From Rhodobacter sp. SGA-6-6 (GTDB lineage Bacteria > Pseudomonadota > Alphaproteobacteria > Rhodobacterales > Rhodobacteraceae): a DNA stretch of 64,000 bases. Made by a program: the position numbers and the translations under genes. The DNA lies in contig NZ_JAAKGP010000001.1 of NCBI RefSeq assembly GCF_011043545.1, positions 558,001-622,000 on the forward strand. The letters run 5' to 3'. Below the pieces are notes generated by a model. That model was not told where the DNA came from. It did no database searches and saw only the letters and a program-made list of their open reading frames with translations. Below are positions 55,348 through 63,493 of the stretch, piece after piece (the stretch's first letter is position 1; each line of letters opens with the position of its first letter).

Positions 55348-56292
55348 ATGGCCAAGGTCCTCTGCCTCGGCGAGGTGCCCGGCTGGCTGCTGGCCGACCT
55401 GACGGCCGCGGGGCATCTGGCCGTGACCGAACCGCAGCCGGATGTCTCCGCCGTGATCCGCCGCGCCGGCAAGGTGGACAGGGCGCTGATGGACCGGCTG
55501 CCGCGGCTGGAGATGATCTCCAACTTCGGCGTCGGCTACGATCTGGTGGATGCGGAGGAGGCGCTGCGGCGGGGCATCGCCGTGGGCTACACGCCGGACG
55601 TCCTGAACGACGAGGTGGCCGACCTGACTTTGGGCCTGCTGCTGGCGACGCTGCGGCAGATCCCGCAGGGCAACCGGCACCTGCTGCATGGGCTCTGGCC
55701 CGCGGGGCATTACCCGCTGACGCCAACCCTGCGCGGCCGGACCATCGGCCTGATCGGCATGGGCCGGATCGGCAGCCGGATCGCCCGGCGGCTGGCGGGC
55801 TTCGACGTGCCGGTGGTCTACCACAGCCGCAGCCCCCGGCCCGAGACCGGGCTGCGCCATTACCCCGACCTGCTGGAGATGGCCCGCGACGTGGACACGC
55901 TGATCGCCATCCTGCCCGGCGGCCCCGGGACCCGGCACATCATCGACCGCCGGGTGCTGGCCGCGCTCGGCCCCGCGGGGGTGGTGATCAACGTCGCCCG
56001 CGGCTCGGTGCTGGACGAGGAGGCGCTGATCGAGGCGCTGGAGGGCGGCACGATCCTCGCCGCCGGCCTCGACGTGTTCGAGAACGAGCCGAACCCGGAC
56101 CCGCGGCTGCTGAACCTGCCGAACTCGCTGGCCACGCCGCACCTGGGATCGGGCACCCATCATACCCGGCGGCTGATGTGGGAGCTGGTGCGGGACAACC
56201 TTCTGGCCTGGTTCTCCGGCACGGAAATGCCGGCGGCCATTCCCGGCTCGCCCCGGCAGGCCCGCCCCCCGCCCGGAAAGGCAAGCGCATGA
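55348..56292 (+). CDS. D-isomer-specific 2-hydroxyacid dehydrogenase
   Basis: 314 residues. The catalytic N-terminal part ends ISNFGVGYDLVDAEEALRRGI; the Rossmann motif is GLIGMGRIGSRIARRL (about 131-146), with the Arg in NVARGSVLDEEAL, Glu in DVFENEPNPD and the His in ATPHLGSGTHHT. It most resembles glyoxylate/hydroxypyruvate reductases. It could reduce the glyoxylate- or keto-acid-like product of the aldolase encoded next. Start three bases after the dehydratase stop; overlaps the next gene by ATGA. Confidence 0.9.
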   Translation: MAKVLCLGEVPGWLLADLTAAGHLAVTEPQPDVSAVIRRAGKVDRALMDRLPRLEMISNFGVGYDLVDAEEALRRGIAVGYTPDVLNDEVADLTLGLLLATLRQIPQGNRHLLHGLWPAGHYPLTPTLRGRTIGLIGMGRIGSRIARRLAGFDVPVVYHSRSPRPETGLRHYPDLLEMARDVDTLIAILPGGPGTRHIIDRRVLAALGPAGVVINVARGSVLDEEALIEALEGGTILAAGLDVFENEPNPDPRLLNLPNSLATPHLGSGTHHTRRLMWELVRDNLLAWFSGTEMPAAIPGSPRQARPPPGKASA

Positions 56293-57188
56293 CCCGGACC
56301 TCCCTGCGCGGCGTGATCGCCGCCATCGTCACCCCGGCAACCCCCGGGCTGGACCCCGACGCGCCGCGCTTCCTGCGCCATGCCCGGCAGCTGCTGGCCG
56401 AGGGCGCCGACGGGCTGAACGTCCTCGGCACCACCGGCGAGGCGACCTCGTTCTCGCTGGACCAGCGGCGCGGGCTGATGGAGGCCGCCGCCGCCGGGCT
56501 GCCGCGCGACAGGCTGATGGTGGGGACCGGCGCCGCCGCCACCCGCGATGCGGTGGAGCTGACGCGCCATGCCGGCGACTGCGGCTTTGCCGGGGCGCTG
56601 GTGCTGCCGCCGTTCTACTACAAGGGCGTCGGCACCGAGGGCATCCTGCGTTACTTCGACGCCATCGCCGAGGGCAGCGCGGCAAGCGGCATCCCGCTTT
56701 ACCTCTACAACTTCCCGGCCCTGTCCGGCGTGCCCTATACCGAGGACCTGGTCTCGGCGCTGGTGGCCCGGTTCGGCGGGCGGATCGCCGGGCTGAAGGA
56801 TTCCTCGGGCGACATCGGCTATGCCCGCCGGATCGCAGCGCTGCCCGGGGGGCTGGACGTCTTCCCCTCTTCCGAGGCGGTGCTGGACCAGGCCCGCGCC
56901 GGCGGCCCCTTCGCGGGCTGCATCTCGGCCACCGTCAATGTCAGCGCCCGCCACGCCGCGGCCGCTCTGCATGGAGGGGACGACGCGGCCCTGCAGCGCG
57001 CCACCGCCATCCGGGCGCTGTTCGACGGCAAGCCGCTGGTGCCCTGGCTGAAGCAGGCGGTCGCGGCGCGGATGGGCGATCCCGGCTACGGGCCGGTGCT
57101 GCCGCCCTTCGTGCCGCCCGATCCCGCGGCGGTGGCGACGCTGGTCACAGAGCTGGAGAAGATCGACAAGGCGCCCGCCCGGCCATGA
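56289..57188 (+). CDS. DHDPS/N-acetylneuraminate lyase superfamily aldolase or dehydratase
   Basis: 299 residues, TIM barrel. LGTTGEATSF carries the GTTGE motif (47-51), YLYNFPALSG the catalytic Tyr140, and GLKDSSGD the Schiff-base Lys170. Class members of this kind next to an IlvD/Edd dehydratase usually split or dehydrate 2-keto-3-deoxy sugar acids. True dihydrodipicolinate synthase is less likely in this catabolic setting. The Arg that binds the second carboxylate in DapA is not evident. Last gene of the operon. Confidence 0.88.
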   Translation: MTRTSLRGVIAAIVTPATPGLDPDAPRFLRHARQLLAEGADGLNVLGTTGEATSFSLDQRRGLMEAAAAGLPRDRLMVGTGAAATRDAVELTRHAGDCGFAGALVLPPFYYKGVGTEGILRYFDAIAEGSAASGIPLYLYNFPALSGVPYTEDLVSALVARFGGRIAGLKDSSGDIGYARRIAALPGGLDVFPSSEAVLDQARAGGPFAGCISATVNVSARHAAAALHGGDDAALQRATAIRALFDGKPLVPWLKQAVAARMGDPGYGPVLPPFVPPDPAAVATLVTELEKIDKAPARP

Positions 57189-57230
57189 CCCGCATCGTGG
57201 ATCACGCCCCTGCGGCACCGGGAGCGGGTC

Positions 57231-58043
57231 ATGCAGGCCGCCGCTGACATCCTGATGCAGCCGCAGGCGGTGGCGCGGGGCGTTTCCATCGCGCTGCTGG
57301 TGGTGCTTGCCACCCAGGCGATCCGCTGGTTCGGCCCCTCGATCGGCGGGCTGATCGCCTCGATGCCGATGATCACCGGCCCGGCCTATTTCATCCTGCT
57401 GGCGCAGGGCGACATCGGCTTCACCGCCGAGGCGGCGGCCTATTCGCTGATCTACATCGGCGCGGCGCAGGTCTTCCTGCTGGTCTTCATCGCCACGCTG
57501 CGCCGCATCCACCCGGCGGCGGCCTTCCTGCTGGCGGGGCTGGCCTGGTTCGCCGCGATCCTCGCGCTCGGCCTGCTGCCGCCCTGGCCTTGGCTGGGGT
57601 TGGCGGGCTTCGTGCTGATCACCGTCCTGACCCGCCGGCTGGCCCGCCGCTTCGTGCGGATCACCGGCGTCACCGTCACCGCCGACCGGGCCTGGATCAC
57701 CGCGATCAAGGGTGCCAGCGCGGGGGTATTGGTCGCCTTCTCCACCTCGGTCGCCGCCAGCATCGGCACCAGTTGGAGCGGGGTGCTGCTGGTCTTTCCC
57801 ATCGCCTTCGTGGTTCTTTGCGCCACCGCGCTGAAAATCTACGGAAAGGATGTGCTGATCGCCACGCTCTATTCCGCTATGCGCGGCAGCAGCAGCCTTG
57901 CCGCATTCTGTTTCGTCTTGGCGGCCGGACTTCATGCAATGACTCCCTGGCCCGCATTCGCCGCCGCCGTCTGCGCCGCAATCGCGACGACGCTGGCGCT
58001 CGGCTGGCTGGTGTCGCGGCCTTCGGCCGGGTCCGGCAGCTGA
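57231..58043 (+). CDS. Uncharacterised polytopic membrane protein
   Basis: 270 residues with about eight hydrophobic segments, GGLIASMPMITGPAYFILLAQG near residue 38 and SWSGVLLVFPIAFVVLCATALKIYGKDVLIATLYSAMRGSSSLAAF toward the end, which look like two related halves of a small transporter. I do not recognise the family. The start has GGGAGCGGGTC directly before the ATG. It follows the aldolase gene by 42 bases on the same strand and could export or import a pathway compound. Confidence 0.7.
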   Translation: MQAAADILMQPQAVARGVSIALLVVLATQAIRWFGPSIGGLIASMPMITGPAYFILLAQGDIGFTAEAAAYSLIYIGAAQVFLLVFIATLRRIHPAAAFLLAGLAWFAAILALGLLPPWPWLGLAGFVLITVLTRRLARRFVRITGVTVTADRAWITAIKGASAGVLVAFSTSVAASIGTSWSGVLLVFPIAFVVLCATALKIYGKDVLIATLYSAMRGSSSLAAFCFVLAAGLHAMTPWPAFAAAVCAAIATTLALGWLVSRPSAGSGS

Positions 58044-58138
58044 AAACGGTTTATTCTCCCATTCCGCCTGCGCAGAGACGAAAAGCGGGATGTTTCGTGT
58101 TGAAGCGAGAAGGATCTTCGCGCTATGCCCGATGTGCA

Positions 58139-58801
58139 ATGGTAGCCATGAATTCCAGTCCCGCCCCGGCCCCGGCCGCCGAAAACCTGAACGGGCTGCG
58201 CACCAGGCGGACGCGCGACAAGATTCTGGCCGCCGCCCGGCTGGAATTCGTCGCGCGCGGGCTGGAAGGCACGACGATGGAATCGATCGCCCGCATCGCC
58301 AAGGTCAACAAGGCGCTGGTCTACCGGCATTTCACCAGCAAGGACCTGCTGTTCCAGGAGGTGCTGGCCCACAGCTACCGCGAAATGCGCGCGCGCGAGG
58401 CCGAGCTTGGCTTTTCCGAAGATCCGGTGATCGCGCTGGATCAATTATGCGCCTTCACGCTGGAATATTACGTTTCCAATCCGGATTTCCTGATCCTCGT
58501 CGGGATCGAAAACCTGCACAAGGGCGAACATATCCGGCGCATTCCGCTGGAGGACCTTGGCGTCGGCAGCCTGTTGCGGATCATGAATACCGTCTACGAC
58601 CGCGGCGTCGTGGAGGGCAAGTTCCGCCCCGGCGTCGATCCGGTGGAATTGTGGCTGCTGTTGTCGTCGCTGTGCTGGTTCACGGTGGCGACCTCTTATA
58701 CCGTCGACGTGACTTTCGGCCGGAACATGCTGTCGCCTGAAGAACTGGCGACCCGCCGCGGCAATATCCAGGAAATGGTCCGGCGCTTCCTGCAGAAATA
58801 G
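58139..58801 (+). CDS. TetR/AcrR family regulator
   Basis: 220 residues from the ATG at 58139; an ATG at 58148 in frame is equally possible, as neither has a strong ribosome binding site. The N-terminal HTH is RDKILAAARLEFVARGLEGTTMESIARIAKVNKALVYRHFTSKDLLFQEVLA (about 27-78). The C-terminal ligand domain begins SYREMRAREAELGFSEDP and is rich in aromatic and hydrophobic residues. It lies between the hyu operon and the convergent amidohydrolase; it could control either. No GTAACG-N4-CGTTAC site lies near its own start. Confidence 0.88.
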   Translation: MVAMNSSPAPAPAAENLNGLRTRRTRDKILAAARLEFVARGLEGTTMESIARIAKVNKALVYRHFTSKDLLFQEVLAHSYREMRAREAELGFSEDPVIALDQLCAFTLEYYVSNPDFLILVGIENLHKGEHIRRIPLEDLGVGSLLRIMNTVYDRGVVEGKFRPGVDPVELWLLLSSLCWFTVATSYTVDVTFGRNMLSPEELATRRGNIQEMVRRFLQK

Positions 58802-58804
58802 CGG

Positions 58805-60439
58805 CTATCCGTCGAAGCCCGGATCGCGCCAAACCTCGGCCCCCTCGACCATGGTCAGCATCACCTTCGTTTCCCCGAAAGCCACCGGATCGCAGGTCAG
58901 CAGGTCGCGGTCCAGCACGATCAGGTCGGCCCGGGCGCCGGGGGAAAGCTGCCCGGTCTCCTGCCCGCGCCAGGCCGCACGGGCGGCGTTCAGCGTATAG
59001 CCCAGCAGGCATTCGCGCCGGGTCAGCGCCTGTTCCGGCAGGAAGGGCTCGGCGCCGCCGCCGGTCGGCTGGCGGGTCATCGCGGTCTCCATGATCGGAA
59101 ACGGATTCAGCGTGGTGACGCCCCAGTCGCTGGACAGCGCGAAATCCGCCCCCGCGTCCAGCAGGCTGCGGAAGGCATAGACCAGCCGTCCCCGCTCCGG
59201 CCCCAGCTTGGGCAGCGTCACCTCGGTCACCGAGGGGGCGCGGCGGGCCCAGAACGGCTGGATGTTCGCCATGACGCCAAGCGCGGCGAAGCGCGGAAGG
59301 TCGGCCGGATCGACGCATTGCACATGGGCCAGCTGGTGCAGCGCCGGCCAGGCGCCGTTGGCCTGCCGCGCAGCCTCCACCCCGTCCAGCGCCGCCCGCA
59401 CCGCGCCGTCGCCGATGACATGGGCATGGATCTGGAAGCGCGCGGCGTCGAAGGCGGTGAAGAGGGCCGGCACCTGCTCCGGCGCGAACAGCAGGGGGGC
59501 GTTGCCGCCGATGGCGTCGGAATAGGGTTCCAGCATGGTGGCGGTGCGGTTCTCGAACACGCCATCCAGGAAGAACTTCGCCGAATGGATGCGGAACCGC
59601 TCCGGCCCCTCGGCCGCCTCGCGGCGCAGGGTGGAGACCCGCTCCACCGCCTGCACCACCGTCTCGGAGGGATCGACCCGGGCGGTGGCGGCGACGCGCA
59701 GGGTCAGCGCGCCGGCCTCCGCCATCCGGCGGTAGACCCGGGCGTGGCGGTCCTCGACCAAGGCGTCGATGACGCCGGTGATGCCGTGCCGGTTCGCCAG
59801 CGCCTGGCCGAAGCGCACGCCCGCCTCGTAATCGGCATCGGTCGGCGCCGGCATCCGCGCACGCGCCCAGCCGAGGGCGGATTCGTGCAGCATCCCCGTC
59901 GGCTCACCGGCCGCATCGCGGACGAAATGGCCGCCGGGCGGGTCCGGCGTATCGCCGTCCAGCCCCAGCGCGGCGCAGGCGGCGCTGTTCACGCAGGCAT
60001 TGTGGCCATCCGAGCCGAGGATGAAGCAGGGCCGGTCCGGCACCGCGCGGTCCAGCACCTGCCGCGTCAGGTTGCCGTCGTGGAAGACGCCGGTATACCA
60101 GCCGACCCCGGTCACCCAGGCCGCATTGCTGCCCTTGGCGAAATCGCCAAGGCGGCGGACCAGATCCTCCGCCGTCCGCGCCGCGTCCAGCGCGGCCGAG
60201 CCGCCGTAGTCGAAGCCGCTGTCCTGCAGGTGGATGTGGGTGTCCTGCAAGCCGGGCAGCACCATCCGCCCGCCGCAGTCGACCACCCGCGCCCCCGGCC
60301 CCGCCAGCGCCCGCATCTCCTGGCTGTCGCCAAGCGCAAGCACCCTGCCGCCCGCCGCCGCCAGGGCGGCGACGCGGGGCCGCAGCGGGTCCATGGTCAG
60401 GATGTCGGCATTGATCAGGACCAGGTCTGCGGCAGGCAT
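58805..60439 (-). CDS. Amidohydrolase family protein (YtcJ-type)
   Basis: 544 residues from the ATG at 60439, six bases after GGGAG; an ATG two codons earlier has no room for a ribosome binding site. Metal motif DTHIHLQD with His68 and His70, SAKFFLDGVFENRTA with the central Lys, IHAHVIGDGAVRAAL with the next His, and FALSSDWGVTTLNP with the Asp. YtcJ-like enzymes hydrolyse amide or related bonds of varied compounds. It is cotranscribed with an ABC transporter, so the substrate is probably imported by it. Confidence 0.9.
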   Translation of the reverse strand: MPAADLVLINADILTMDPLRPRVAALAAAGGRVLALGDSQEMRALAGPGARVVDCGGRMVLPGLQDTHIHLQDSGFDYGGSAALDAARTAEDLVRRLGDFAKGSNAAWVTGVGWYTGVFHDGNLTRQVLDRAVPDRPCFILGSDGHNACVNSAACAALGLDGDTPDPPGGHFVRDAAGEPTGMLHESALGWARARMPAPTDADYEAGVRFGQALANRHGITGVIDALVEDRHARVYRRMAEAGALTLRVAATARVDPSETVVQAVERVSTLRREAAEGPERFRIHSAKFFLDGVFENRTATMLEPYSDAIGGNAPLLFAPEQVPALFTAFDAARFQIHAHVIGDGAVRAALDGVEAARQANGAWPALHQLAHVQCVDPADLPRFAALGVMANIQPFWARRAPSVTEVTLPKLGPERGRLVYAFRSLLDAGADFALSSDWGVTTLNPFPIMETAMTRQPTGGGAEPFLPEQALTRRECLLGYTLNAARAAWRGQETGQLSPGARADLIVLDRDLLTCDPVAFGETKVMLTMVEGAEVWRDPGFDG

Positions 60440-60456
60440 CGGCATCTCCCGGCGGA

Positions 60457-60488
60457 AGGAAAACGGGCCGGGGATGCGCCCCGGCCCG
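60457..60488 (-). terminator. Rho-independent terminator or attenuator after the binding-protein gene
   Basis: CGGGCCGGGG (60464-60473) pairs with CCCCGGCCCG (60479-60488). On the minus strand the stem is followed by TTTTCCTT. It lies between the transporter receptor gene and the amidohydrolase gene, so it should lower expression of the latter relative to the receptor. Confidence 0.75.
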
Positions 60489-60494
60489 CCCGGT

Positions 60495-61541
60495 TCACTC
60501 CATCATCAGCTGCTGCCAGCTGCCAAGCGTGGCCTCGGTATAGCCCCAGCCTTCCTTCTCGTTCAGCAGCAGCATGTGCTCCAGGTTCTGCGGCGCCATC
60601 ACCAGGATTTCCGAGTCCTCCGGCGACAGCCCCTCGGTCGCGGCGCTGACCACCGGGCCGTAGGTCTTCAGCGGCAGCAGCTTCTTCTGGTTCTCGACAT
60701 CCAGCGCGAAGTTGATCGCCTCATGCGCCAGGTCGACATAGGGCGACCCCTTGGGAATCACCCACCAGTTGCCCCAGGCCACGCCGTCGCGGAAGGTGAA
60801 GCCGACCGGCGCGCCCTCGGCCTTGGCGGCCAGCATCCGCCCGCTCCAGGCGGAAGAGGCGGCCAGTTCCCCGGTGGACAAGAGCTGCGGCGGCTGCGCG
60901 CCCGATCCCCACCAGACGGTGACATGCGGCTTGATCTCGCGGATCTTGCCGAAGGCCATCTCGATCTTCTCGGGCGTCACCGGATAGATCTCCTCGGCCT
61001 TCAGCCCCGCCGCCAGCAGCGCCGCCTCGTAGTTGTAGGTGAACTCGGTATAAAGCCCGCGCGGGCCGGGGAAGCGGGCGACGTCCCAGAACTCGGCCCA
61101 GCTTTGCGGCCCGCCGTCGGGGAAGGCGCTCTCCGACCAGGCGATGATCGTCGCCCCGGTCGAGGTGACCAGCCCGCAGGGCGCCTTCATCGCGTCGGGC
61201 AGGGCGGCGGCGTTGGGAATCTTCGACAGGTCCAGCACCTCCAGGAAGCCCATCTGCTCGCCCTGGAAGGCCACGGTGCCGCCTTCGCAGACCAGGTCCC
61301 ATTCCACCTTCTTCGCCTCGACCATGGCGATGGTCTTGGCGGTCTCGGTGGGCGAGGTGTTGATCGCCTCGATCCCCTTCATCGCGGCGAAGGGGTCGAT
61401 GAAGGCGTTGCGCTCGGCATCCGACAGCGCGCCGCCCCAGGAGGTGAAGGTGAAGGGCCGCCCCTGCGCATGGGCCGGGCGGATCAGCCCCGAGGCGGCG
61501 GCAAGCGCCGTGGCACCGATCATGAACGAACGTCTCTGCAT
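60495..61541 (-). CDS. Extracellular solute-binding protein, PotD-like
   Basis: 348 residues. A Tat-type signal MQRRSFMIGATALAAASGLIRPAHA is visible. The mature protein begins QGRPFTFTSWGGALSDAER, as in receptors of spermidine/putrescine-type ABC systems, with LVCEGGTVAFQGEQMG and DGVAWGNWWVIPKGSPYVDLAHEAINFAL typical of the group. GGAGGAAG precedes the ATG. Ligands of such receptors include polyamines and many other organic compounds. Here the amidohydrolase downstream suggests an amide. It lies 75 bases after the ATPase gene. Confidence 0.9.
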   Translation of the reverse strand: MQRRSFMIGATALAAASGLIRPAHAQGRPFTFTSWGGALSDAERNAFIDPFAAMKGIEAINTSPTETAKTIAMVEAKKVEWDLVCEGGTVAFQGEQMGFLEVLDLSKIPNAAALPDAMKAPCGLVTSTGATIIAWSESAFPDGGPQSWAEFWDVARFPGPRGLYTEFTYNYEAALLAAGLKAEEIYPVTPEKIEMAFGKIREIKPHVTVWWGSGAQPPQLLSTGELAASSAWSGRMLAAKAEGAPVGFTFRDGVAWGNWWVIPKGSPYVDLAHEAINFALDVENQKKLLPLKTYGPVVSAATEGLSPEDSEILVMAPQNLEHMLLLNEKEGWGYTEATLGSWQQLMME

Positions 61542-61616
61542 GGTCGTCTTCCTCCGTGTTGGTTGTTGCCTTCCGTCTTCGCTTCCGGCCTTCGTCCGGG
61601 CCGTGTTTCCTTCGGC

Positions 61617-62699
61617 TCAGGGCCCGGTGTCGGGCACCAGCAGCACCTCCTCGGGCGACCAGCCCAGCCGGACGATGTCGCCCTGCCGGAGCCCCCGCCC
61701 CTCCATCCCGCGCGCCACCAGGAAGGCGCCGCCGGCGGTTTCCAGCCCGAACTGTGTCAGCTCTCCCAGGTAGATCACCTCGGCGATACGGGCCTCGATC
61801 CCCTCGCCAGCATCGGGAAGGATGCGCAGATGCTCGGGCCGCAGCATCAGCCGCGCCGGCGCGCCGGGGGCGACGCCGGGCATCACCGGCGCCCGGACGG
61901 TCAGGCCGAGCGCGGGGACCTCGGCCGAAGCCATGCCGCCGGTCACCTCGGTCACCTTCGCCTCGGGCAGGTTCGACTCGCCGATGAAACCGGCGATGAA
62001 GCTGTTGGCGGGGCGGGCATAAAGCTCCGCCGCGGTCCCCAGCTGCTGGATGCGGCCCTTGCCCATCACCGCGATGCGGTCGGACAGCACCAGCGCCTCT
62101 TCCTGGTCGTGCGTCACGTAGATCGTGGTGCGGCCGTGCTTCAGGTGCAGCCGCCGCAATTCGACCTGCACCTGCCGGCGCAGCTGCCGGTCCAGCGCGC
62201 CGAGGGGTTCGTCCATCAGCAGCACGTCCGGCTCGATCACCAGCGCGCGGGCCACCGCGACCCGCTGCTGCTGGCCGCCGGACATCTGCTGCACGCCGCG
62301 GGTGCCGTAGCCCTCCAGCTGCACCAGCGCCAGCGCCGCCTCCACCCGCCGGGCGATCTCGGGCTTCGGCACCCGGCGCGCCTCCAGCCCGTAGGCCAGG
62401 TTCTGCGCCACGGTCATGTGCGGGAACAACGCATAGGACTGGAACACCATGCCGATGTTGCGGTGCCGCGCCGGGGTGCGGGTGACATCGCGGTCGCCGA
62501 TGCGGATGGTGCCGCCGGAAGGGTCGGTATAGCCCGCGATCAGGTTCAGGAGCGTGGTCTTCCCCGACCCCGAGGGACCGAGCAGCGTCAGGAACTCGCC
62601 CGCGCCGATGTCCAGGTCGGTCGGCTCCAGCGCCGTCACCGCTCCGTAGCGCTTGGTCAATCCGCGCAGGCCAAGGGCAAGGCCGGTGGTCTCGATCAT
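61617..62699 (-). CDS. ABC transporter ATPase, PotA-like
   Basis: 360 residues. The ABC domain has Walker A GPSGSGKTT near residue 40, signature MSGGQQQRVAVARAL, Walker B VLLMDEPLGALD and switch TIYVTHDQEEAL. A C-terminal TOBE domain begins around 270 (RLMLRPEHLRILPD). It overlaps the permease gene upstream by ATGA. Confidence 0.94.
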   Translation of the reverse strand: MIETTGLALGLRGLTKRYGAVTALEPTDLDIGAGEFLTLLGPSGSGKTTLLNLIAGYTDPSGGTIRIGDRDVTRTPARHRNIGMVFQSYALFPHMTVAQNLAYGLEARRVPKPEIARRVEAALALVQLEGYGTRGVQQMSGGQQQRVAVARALVIEPDVLLMDEPLGALDRQLRRQVQVELRRLHLKHGRTTIYVTHDQEEALVLSDRIAVMGKGRIQQLGTAAELYARPANSFIAGFIGESNLPEAKVTEVTGGMASAEVPALGLTVRAPVMPGVAPGAPARLMLRPEHLRILPDAGEGIEARIAEVIYLGELTQFGLETAGGAFLVARGMEGRGLRQGDIVRLGWSPEEVLLVPDTGP

Positions 62700-63493
62700 G
62701 CTTTCTCTCCGTTCCGTCGGGCCAGCGCCTGCGCCAGCACGAACAGCGCGACCGACAGCCCGATCATCACCACCGCCGCCACCGCCAGCACCGGCGTGAA
62801 TTCAAGCCGCACCGTCTCCCACAGCTTCACCGGCAGGGTCTTGGTCGAATGGTCGGCCAGGAAGATCGTCAGCACCGCCTCGTCGAACGAGGTCATGAAG
62901 GAGAACACCGCACCCCCCGCGATGCCGGGCAGGATCACCGGCAGGGTGATGGTGCGGAAGATCCGCCACGGCCCGGCCCCCAGACCGGCGGCGGCCAGCG
63001 GCCAGGCCGGGTTCACCGCGCGCAGCGAGATGCCGACGTTGATCACCACGAAGGGCAGCGCCAGCACGGCATGGGACAGGGTCAGCGCCAGCAGCGTGCC
63101 GTTCATGCTGACATCCAGCGCCGAGCGGTAGATGGCGACCGAGACCACCACGATGGGCACCACCATCGGCGCCAGGAACAGCGCGCTGGAGGCCAGCGCC
63201 AGCCCCCGCCCCGCCCGCGACAGGCCGATGGCGGCCAGCGTGCCCAGGGGCACCGCGACCAGCGTCGCCAGGGTGGCCAGCTTCAGGCTGTTCATCAGCG
63301 CCCGCAGCCATTCGGCATCGTCGAAGAACCGGCCATACCAGAGCGCGGACCATTCCTTCGGCGGCAGGTAGATGAAGCTGGCCTTGTTGAACGAGGCCGG
63401 GATCACCGCAAGGATCGGCGCGACCAGAAAGGCCAGCACCGCCGCGGTGGCCATGTTGGCGGCGATGCGCCAGGGAAGCGGCAGCCGGTTCAT
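62696..63493 (-). CDS. ABC transporter permease, PotC-like
   Basis: 265 residues, six membrane helices. The EAA loop is AGLGAGPWRIFRTITLPVILPGIAGG (about 170-195). The N-terminal SFNKASFIYLPPKEWSALWYGRFFDDAEWLRALMNSLKLAT segment is typical of PotC-like subunits. It overlaps its neighbours by four bases on each side. Confidence 0.93.
   Translation of the reverse strand: MNRLPLPWRIAANMATAAVLAFLVAPILAVIPASFNKASFIYLPPKEWSALWYGRFFDDAEWLRALMNSLKLATLATLVAVPLGTLAAIGLSRAGRGLALASSALFLAPMVVPIVVVSVAIYRSALDVSMNGTLLALTLSHAVLALPFVVINVGISLRAVNPAWPLAAAGLGAGPWRIFRTITLPVILPGIAGGAVFSFMTSFDEAVLTIFLADHSTKTLPVKLWETVRLEFTPVLAVAAVVMIGLSVALFVLAQALARRNGEKA

Noticed and set aside
56289-57188. True dapA (lysine biosynthesis)
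   Set aside because: The fold matches, but the position at the end of a catabolic operon beside an IlvD/Edd dehydratase favours a keto-deoxy acid aldolase or dehydratase.
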